Assembly: GCF_023898315.1 (NCBI RefSeq)
Contig: NC_064623.1
Location: forward strand, 21,783,640-21,847,639
DNA from: Schistocerca nitens
Taxonomy: Eukaryota; Arthropoda; Insecta; Orthoptera; Acrididae
DNA length: 64,000 bases
Reading direction: 5' to 3'
Shown here: piece after piece, positions 57,010-64,000 of the stretch
Layout: every line of letters begins with the position of its first letter
Numbering within the stretch: the first letter of the stretch is position 1
Program-made: the position numbers and the translations under genes
Notes under the pieces: model-generated
Seen by the model: the letters and a program-made list of their open reading frames with translations, nothing else
Told to the model about the DNA's origin: nothing
Databases searched by the model: none

Positions 57010-59200
57010 GTGGACCACAGCAACAGAGGTGGGTCCTCGTGGCGCACTAAATAACCTTGAATCATGCAAGTGTGGCCCATCTGCAACCGGCAGAGTACAG
57101 CAGAGTCCTTGTGAGAGGCCCGCAAGGAGGAGCACCACACGCCGGTAGTCTCCTTGACGATCCTAAGTTTGTTGGGTGAAGGCAGGATACACCATCACCC
57201 CAGGTACGAAGGACCTTCTGCTACAAAACTGAATGGATATCACACACCGAAAGGTCAATCTCCGAAGCCGGTGCACTGACAGCCTGTTTGGCCAGCTTGT
57301 CAACACGTTCATTATCCAGGATGGTGACATGACCTGGGATCACACAATAACAATGGAGCAGCCGCAACAGGCAATTGTATGGATGAAATCCTGGATAGTC
57401 ATCACCAGACGAGAGCGAGGGACACTGGTCGATAGCTTGTAAACCACTCAGTGCGTCACTACAGATAATAAAGGACTCACCTGAGCAGGAGCAGATATAC
57501 TCTAGGGCATGTGAGATGGCGACCGTGACTGAAGTGGAACCACTGCAGCCAGCACGCAATGAGTTATTCCGAATGATCCCAAGAGTAAGAGCATAATCAC
57601 CTCGACCAGCAACCATCGAACCGTCTGTGTAGACCATGTCAGAGCGATGAAACGGAGCAAGGATTTAAAGAAAGTGATGGCAGAGGGCCTGAAGAGTGAC
57701 AGTCTTTCGGGCCCTGTGACAAATCCAGCCAAAGGTATGGGTGGGGCACACCACGAGGCTATATGTATATGTTGTAACCTGTTGTGACCACGACCAGAAC
57801 GGTCGCGGGGTGGCCAAGAAAGTGTGGCGGGACCAAATGGAGAGGAGCCCACAAACAAACGAACAGAAATGACGGACACGAAACGACAGATGGAGAGACC
57901 TTATGACGACAACATGCAGGAAGCAATGGATTGACAGACAACCAAACGAATTCAAGATGTCCACTAGTAATGAAAACTAAGAACGATAAACATGCTGTCT
58001 GTTGTCGAGACGACGATTAGACTCACTGGCTGAGCGAGATGCAGGCGCTTTAATACTGCCGGGGGCGCCGCTATTGGTCGCTGGAACCATGTGTTCCACT
58101 GTGGCACCCTCACACTAAATGCAGGCCAGGAAGCATGAGCCACCACAGCTTACATTGCGATGGTGCAGAGACCCGTAGGAGTCTTCCATGTCCATGACAT
58201 CTGGCCGGCATTCAAATTCCGCGGCACACGGTACCAAAGTATATGGGCCCAGAATGGTGCCACCATTCTGGAAGATGGACGACCGAGTTGGGGGAACAGC
58301 AGACAGTAATTTGAATGTCCGTGCAAGCTACAACAATGTGCAGCATAAGCAGGCAGTAGTCTTTGGCGCAGATCCACAATGGAGGGACACCATCCTCCGC
58401 AAGTATGCTGTTTACAGGGCTTGTGCAGAATGCTCCAGTTGCGAGTCTGATCCTGCAGTGAAGTATGGGGTCAAGTAACCGCAACACAGAAGGCAATGCT
58501 GAACCAGAAGCCAGGATCCCATAATCTAGATAGGACTGAATCAATGCCCGATACAGTCTTTCAAGGGTAGACCGATCGGCACCCTTGCTGTTGTGACTTG
58601 AGCAATTAAAAGTTAAGATGGAGCCACAGCGTTTGCTTCAGCTGCCAAATATGAGGGAGCCAAGTCAACCAGGCATCAAAAAGCAAGCCCAAAAACCAAC
58701 GTGTCTCCACCATGGAAAGAGGTTCGCTGTCAAGATTAAGCCATGACTCATGGTGAACAGTGTGATGCCGGAAGAAATGCATGACAGGTCTTGGAAGCCG
58801 AGAACTGGAAGTTGTGTGTGATGGCCCAAGACTGTGCGCTGTAGCCACTGTTCAGCAACCACAGTGCCAGTGGAGCTATAATGCAGGCCAAAGTCATCGG
58901 CATACAAAGAAGCTGATATGGGCATTCCCACAGCTGCAGCTAGCCCATTAATAGCAACTAAAAAGGGGGCAGGCGCTCTAGACAGACTTGCAGAACCCCA
59001 TTCTCCTGAACTCCAGAGGAACTATGGGAGGAAAGAACTTGCATGCGAGAAGGAATAAAGCGACAGAAAATTTTGAATAAAAAGAGGGAGCAGGCCTCTA
59101 AGACCTCACCCATGAAGCGTGGTGAGGATGTGATGCCGCCATGTGTATCGTACGCGTTCTGCATGCTGAAAAAGGTGTGAAGGGACCAAGGAGGCAAATT
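57010..59200 (-). pseudogene. D4 ORF2 remnant (reverse transcriptase palm to RNase H)
   Basis: At the high-coordinate end FSMQNAYDTHGGI retains motif A in degraded form. ENGVLQVC (58958-59242) is a broken motif B. YADDF lies in 58665-58931, with both catalytic Asp present. RNase H (57221-57637) reads MVYTDGSMVAGRGDYALTLG, then CSDALSGLQAIDQC and IPGHVTILDNERVDKLAKQA, and is the best-preserved family D RNase H here. GHTCMIQGYLVRHEDPP leads to the Cys-His tail cut by A3. Confidence 0.75.
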
Positions 59201-59219
59201 ACATCGCTGGATCACATGC

Positions 59220-60620
59220 TGCCACTGACAATACCTGTGCAATCGACTTCCACAGTGTCTGAGGGTTCGACGAGATCTAGGTTCTCAGCAGATGCCAGAA
59301 TCTCCACCCCATCCTCAGACAGAGCTTTTAGGTTGTGGTGGGGTTGGCGCCACCGCAAGTTCCTTGGCCTAAGTGGTCTTCTTTGACTTTTTTCACTGCT
59401 CCTTGGGTTTCACTGGTTGGGAAGGCTTCACTGATTCAGTCTCAGACTGGGAATTGTGAAAACCTATGACCAGCTGCTTGTGGGCACTTACACCGCTGCC
59501 AGGCGTCATCCTTCCCAAGGTGGAAACGTGGGAAGGGAGGGACCCAAGGGACCCCTTCTGAGCAAGAGGAGGGGAAGAGGTTTGAACATTCTCTGGCTCA
59601 GAAATGGGGACAGACGTCCCTAATGGGTGGGAGGGGGTGTTGCTCCCAAAGACAAGAGCATCTGGGAGGGTAGAGTCCCCCCCCCCCCCATGGCCAAGGG
59701 GGCAGGTGTAGTCTTATGGATCAGGTAGCCGACTGGAATGCGCTGAACTGATGGGGGCTATCACTGTTTTAGTGGAGGCCTAAGAGGAGGTCATTCACAC
59801 AGGATGGAGTTTCTTATATTTCCTCTTAGCCTCAGTGTACATCAGTCGGTCCAGGGTCTTATATTCCATGATTTTCCGCTCTTTCTGTAAAATCCTGCAG
59901 TCTGGCGAGCATGGTGAATAATGCACTCCACAACTTACACAGATCGGAGGTGGATACCATGAAGTATTGGTATGTGATGAGCATCCACAATCTCTACATG
60001 TGAGGCTGGAAGTACAGTGGGAAGACATACAGCCAAACTTCCAGTACTTAAAGCACTGCATCGGAGAGAGATATAGGGACATCACACTGGTGGACAATTA
60101 CCTTGACCTTCTCAGGCTATGCATCACCCTTTAAGCCCAAGGTGAAGGCACAGGTGGCAACCTGATTATCCCTCAGATCCCGATGAACGCGTGGGATGAA
60201 ATGAACACCTCGCCATTCTAAATTTGCGTGCAGCTCGTAATCAGACTACAAAAGATGGTCCCTGTGGAATATAATACCCTGGACCATACTTAAACTCATG
60301 AGGCATGACAGTAACAAACATCCCCCAACTTGTCACAAGCGAGTAATGCCCGTGACTGGGCAGAGGATGCCATTTTTATCAATACTTATCCAGAGCGCAT
60401 TTTGGACAAACTGGTCCTCTAATTCTCTACAAAGAACTGAGGCTTCATTGACACAAAGGATTCCCCATCATCACTCTTACATACTAGGTAGTGGGGTGAG
60501 TAAGCTTCGCCGTCATTCTTAGCCTTTCGTTCCTTCCATGGTGTGGGCAGAGAGGGAAACGAGTTGGGGTAGTATGTGTTTGCATTAAATTGAGCCCTGG
60601 AGCACTTAGAGACTGCTGGC
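59220..60620 (-). pseudogene. D4 ORF1 remnant (zinc-knuckle protein)
   Basis: The best part is 59795-60097: CFKYWKFGCMSSHC, CRDCGCSSHTNT, CVSCGVHYSPCSPDC, then TLDRLMYTEAKRKYKKLHPV, collinear with D1 and family B. The N-terminal part near 60419-60620 keeps HYLVCKSDDGESF and MKPQFFV. Frames are broken between parts. A C-run at about 59681 adds local slippage. Confidence 0.75.
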
Positions 60621-61066
60621 AGCTGGCAACCAGCAAGAGAACATGTGCCACACTTCACTTCATTGCGTGTCATCCACCCTGATGCCATCCAACCAAGGTC
60701 CCTCCCCATGGGCGCCACCCAGACACAGCAAGGGGTACCTGGCAGGGTGACCATTGCCGGGGATCCCGAAGCCCCAGGGTGATGGGCATCTACTCCTTGG
60801 CATAGGTGGGGAGTTAATGGCACAGCCATCACCAGAGCGACCCCTGTGTTGTCAGGGGGCTAAAACCAATGGGGTACATGGCGACCCCACCACAATGGGC
60901 TGACTACCATGCTGGATATGAGGTGCAAAGAAGTTCACAGTCGTCAGTGCAGAAAGCGACACAGCATAGCAGATGGCAGAAACTGCACCCAGGAATGCAT
61001 CCTCGCCCAAGAGACAGATGTTACGACAAGAATGTGGGCTAAAGATCTCAATGCATGATGGACATT

Positions 61067-61079
61067 ATGCACCATGTAA
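61067..61079. repeat. Target-site duplication of B3, left copy
   Basis: ATGCACCATGTAA, repeated at 62671-62683. Confidence 0.92.
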
Positions 61080-61099
61080 TTTTTTTTTTTGAGGTTTTT

Positions 61100-61130
61100 G
61101 GGCGCACAACTTCAACGGTCATTAGCGCCC
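61100..61130 (-). promoter_or_regulatory. Conserved 3' hairpin of B3
   Basis: GGGCGC pairs with GCGCCC around a 19-nt loop starting TAATGACC. The rest of the loop differs from B1 (GTTGAAG for TCAGCAG). Confidence 0.75.
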
Positions 61131-61241
61131 AGACTACGTGAGGAATGCACCGCGAGTCACAAGTTTAAAACAGCAACGAAACGGAAAACACGATAAAAGA
61201 CAGACTGACAGGCAGAGGATTAAAAAAGGAAAACAGCAGAA

Positions 61242-62670
61242 TCAAATGTCCTTTGAGAGGGTTGTCAAATTGATAAAATGAAGAACGCGAGCAGCTGCTC
61301 GTGGGTCATCCGCTAAAATGGCTTCTACAGTACATGGCAGGCCAAGATCAAGACGCAGGGTGTTAAAATCCGGACAGACTGTTAAAACGTGGCGGACCGT
61401 CAGCAAGTGCCCACAGGGGCAGAACGGCGCCGGCGCAGCCGTCAGCAGATGGCGATGGCTGAACCGGCAGTGGCCAATTCGTAACCGGGCCAAAACGACC
61501 TCCTCCCGCCGAGAAGGGCGTGAGGAGGACGTCCAAGCCACGGGAAGAGGTTTCAGGGCCCTAAGTTTGTTGTCTGTAAGTGCAGCCCAATCGGCGTGCC
61601 ACTGCGATAAAATTCGCCGACAAAGTACCCTGCTACAATCTGACGAAGGGACACAACAAGAAGCTGTCCGAGGCTGGAGGACCGCAGCCTTGGCCGCGGC
61701 ATCTGCAGCTTCGTTCCCAGGGAGACTGACATGGCCCGGAACCCACATAAAGCTAACCGGAGAACCGACGTCCACCAGCTGCTGAAGAGAGCGTTGGATC
61801 CGGTGCACGAAAGGGTGAACCGGGTACGGATCACTGAGGCTCTGGATAGCGCTCAGGGAATCGGAGCAGATGACATATGCAGAATGTCGGTGGCGGCAGA
61901 TGTACAGAACAGCCTGGTAGATGGCAAAGAGCTCAGCTGTGAAGACCGAACAGAGGCATGGAGCCGGTATTTGAAACTTTGTGCCCCGACAATAAAAGAA
62001 CACCCGACCCCGTCATTGGACTTAGAGCCATCTGTATAAATGAAGGTCATATTAATGAACTTCGAACGAAGTTCGATAAAACGGGAGTGGTAGACTGAAC
62101 TGGGGGTAACCTCCTTCGGGAGCGAGCAGAGGTCAAGGTGGACGCGAACCTGAGCCTGGAGCCAAGGTGGCGTGTGGCTCTCGCCCACTCGAAAGGTTGC
62201 TGGGAGTGAAAAATTAAGGTGTTTAAGGAGGCGACGAAACCGAACTCCAGGGGGTAGCAGGGCAGAGACATACAACCCGTATTGACTGTCTAGAGAGTCA
62301 TCAAAAAAGGAACGATAAGACGGGTGGTCGGGCATCGCCAGTAGCCGACAAGCATACCGACAAAGCTGTATATCGCGCCGGTAGGTGAGCGGCAACTCAC
62401 CAGCGTCAGCATGAAGACTCTCGACGGGACTAGTATAAAACGCTCCGATCGCAAGTCGTAAACCCCGATGTTGTATGGAGTTGAGGCGGCGTAAGATGGA
62501 TGGCCGTGCAGAGGAGTATACGAAGCTCCCATAATCCAGCTTGGAGCGGACGATCGACCGATAGAGGCGAAGTAGGACGGTTCGATCCGCTCCCCACGAC
62601 ATACCACTGAGAACACGGAGGACATTGAGAGAACGGGTACAACGGGCAGCCAAATATGACATGTGGATGC
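61242..62670 (-). pseudogene. B3 ORF2 3' part (thumb, RNase H, Cys-His tail)
   Basis: Starts within the element as SYLAARCTRSLNVLRVLSG and runs to IYTDGSKSNDGVG, with one frameshift near 61965. RNase H then continues with AELFAIYQAVLYI, CSDSLSAIQSL and PGHVSLPGNEAADAAAKAA. The tail has CPCGHLLTVRHVLTVCP and ends LTTLSKDI; B1 and B2 end LTGLSKDI. It lacks endonuclease and the polymerase active site because of 5' truncation, so it was dead on arrival. Confidence 0.9.
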
Positions 62671-62683
62671 ATGCACCATGTAA
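62671..62683. repeat. Target-site duplication of B3, right copy
   Basis: ATGCACCATGTAA, matching 61067-61079. Confidence 0.92.
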
Positions 62684-62850
62684 GGCATCTTTCCCGAAAT
62701 GGCTCTCTTCAGCAACATTTGGAAGTACAGAGGTCAAACCCTACATAGGACCATCACATAAAGGCTGAAACGTGTGAGACTCCTTTTAGTCGCCTCTTAC
62801 GACAGACACGAATACTGAGGGCCTATTCTAACCCCCAGACCTGCAGGGGG
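62684..62850 (-). mobile_element. D4, 5' piece: 5' UTR and shared B/D terminus
   Basis: Continues D4 beyond B3 (GGCATCTTTCCCGAAATGGC matches D1 GGCGTCCTTCCCCAATTGGC). It ends with the shared terminal segment, which reads GTAAGAGGCGACTAAAAGGA in transcription sense, and a G/C run at 62850. Confidence 0.8.
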
Positions 62851-63139
62851 GTTATCTGAGCGTTTTGGGGGTTATCTCCAGGAACGAATTGGTCAGGCAA
62901 CGTTAGTTGACCTCCGATTCCAACAAGGATTTTCAGCACAAAATTCTTCAAGATTGCTATATGAAGGCAATAGCAGAAATGTAAGCATTGGTTGTTCAAC
63001 AAGAACACAGCTCATTTATGAACCATTTACCACTGTAATACCTGAGCAACCTGGAAGAAGTTTGGTGAAACTATTGGTCAGCTTGAAGCAAGTCACCACG
63101 TGCAATGTGCGACAATTTGCGACTTGGACAAATATTTAG
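62851..63139 (+). other. Open frame in the D4 flank, function unknown
   Basis: From the D4 edge the plus-strand frame is open for 95 codons to TAG at 63137-63139. It reads LSERFGGYLQERIGQATLVD, LRFQQGFSAQNSS and later QLIYEPFTTVIPEQPGRSLV. There is no start ATG near the edge, so D4 may have cut it. I recognise no family; it could be an exon or mobile-element relic. GGGGGTTATCT occurs twice within 25 bases at the junction. Confidence 0.35.
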
Positions 63140-64000
63140 TAGAGGGATATTTGCCTAGAAACAGCGATCCCTAAAACTGATGAGACAATTGCAGTGACCA
63201 ACGCTGTATCAATTTGTTCTGAAAGTGTTATGCATCACAGCATCATCAGTGCCCCTTAACGAATATTTTCAGAAGCAGGACAAATATCCACTAAGGAAAG
63301 ACCAACTAAATAGGGTCAGATTTTATTTATAAATTCGTTTTTGGATACATATGGTAATACTGACAATAACAGCAGGAACACTAATTATAGTTATAAATGT
63401 TATACTGTATTTTTCCTAATTAAAATACCAAAATATAACGAGAATCACTTGGCAAATATTTAGTATTTTGTTGCAATATTTTTAACTTTTACACCAGACG
63501 ATGTTTAAAACTAGTGAGAAAAAATTAATAGGGACGTAACAAAATTATTGCTCCAATGTCATTCTAAAGGACTATGATCAAACCAGATAAAAATACAGGT
63601 TTAGTGACCTGAATCAAAAAGGAGATGTGCCTTCCTTTCACTTATGTGAAAGTGATGAGTCATGAGAAAGAACTAGTTGATTCCAGTGGCTGACCAGTTC
63701 TGATCAGATCTCTAAAATAAGTTTCACCCATATCTAAATCTGTCGCAGCTGTTTGCTTGGCTGGAAGAATGCGGGAAGTCCAACAGCAGCGAGCTACTAG
63801 GCGACATATGCAGTATTTGTTTCACGCACACGGGCCGGAACAACGTAGATAGTTCTTCCTACATAATTATTGAAACAGTCACCAGAAATTACGGCTGGCG
63901 GCCTCTGTCTCAGATGATGAGCAGCTTATGGAGTTAAGATCCGAACAGCGTATTTTGTGGAATATAGCTGACGCCGAGTTGAAAAAGTAGATGCAGGAGT
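63140..64000. other. No gene or repeat recognised
   Basis: AT-rich DNA with no convincing frame, splice site pair or known repeat. Confidence 0.4.

Larger units (their letters stand above)
57010..61079 (-). mobile_element. D4, main piece: family D retrotransposon with internal deletion
   Basis: Minus-strand family D copy, split by A3 on its 3' side and by B3 on its 5' side. It holds RNase H, reverse transcriptase palm and thumb, then jumps directly to ORF1 near 59190-59240. The endonuclease and the first part of the reverse transcriptase (about 2 kb in D1) are missing. The 5' UTR follows to 61079 and continues at 62684-62850. Confidence 0.85.
61080..62670 (-). mobile_element. B3: 5'-truncated B-related LINE inserted in D4
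   Basis: 1.59-kb insertion with perfect 13-bp duplication and an A-tail at 61080-61090. It begins in the reverse transcriptase thumb and keeps everything 3' of that. Sequence is clearly related to B1 and B2 but distinct in most third positions and in the 3' UTR, so it is a separate subfamily. Confidence 0.93.

Overview
The window looks like non-coding DNA from a large, repeat-rich insect genome, most likely an orthopteran (locust or grasshopper). That placement is inferred from the kinds of repeat seen, namely a tRNA-derived SINE, RTE-type LINE tails and many I-like LINEs with RNase H, and I made no database comparison. There is no prokaryotic gene organisation. Almost all long reading frames belong to non-LTR retrotransposons on the minus strand.

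I name four I-like lineages by comparing copies within the window. Family A has copies A1 (1-6316, decayed), A2 (24081-30185, both ORFs intact) and A3 (51120-56997, decayed). Family B has copies B1 (16215-22288) and B2 (44938-50925), both lightly damaged. B3 (61080-62670) is a 5'-truncated copy of a B-related lineage. Family D (D1 34236-40406, D2 and D3 fragments to about 42590, D4 in three pieces between 50926 and 62850) is the oldest. Each family encodes a zinc-knuckle ORF1 protein and an ORF2 protein with endonuclease, reverse transcriptase, RNase H and a C-terminal Cys-His motif. Plus-strand material includes a decayed RTE-like LINE (9780-11805), a Penelope-like element fossil with a candidate hammerhead ribozyme (about 42600-44700), and a SINE (37607-37810).

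The insertions form readable layers with target-site duplications. A2 sits inside a broken Tc1/mariner-like transposase gene. A3 and B3 both sit inside D4. The SINE sits inside D1, and a 67-bp LINE tail sits inside the 5' UTR of B1. A2 is the only apparently complete, autonomous element.

Three small plus-strand exons (8169-8255, 14926-15027, 15436-15518) have good splice sites, matching intron phases and a terminal stop. They are probably the 3' end of a host gene whose introns are packed with repeats; I do not recognise the protein.

The most interesting signal is an RNA structure at the 3' end of A2, A3, B1, B2, B3 and the 67-bp tail. It is a 6-bp stem around a loop of exactly 19 nt that begins TAATGACC (TAATAACC in A3), followed by TAAA(A/C). 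The stem bases differ between lineages but still pair. It looks like a shared recognition hairpin for target-primed reverse transcription. Other notable points are a chimeric 5' end on A2, a roughly 1-kb G-rich 17-bp tandem array in A1, and a 5'-terminal segment common to families B and D.
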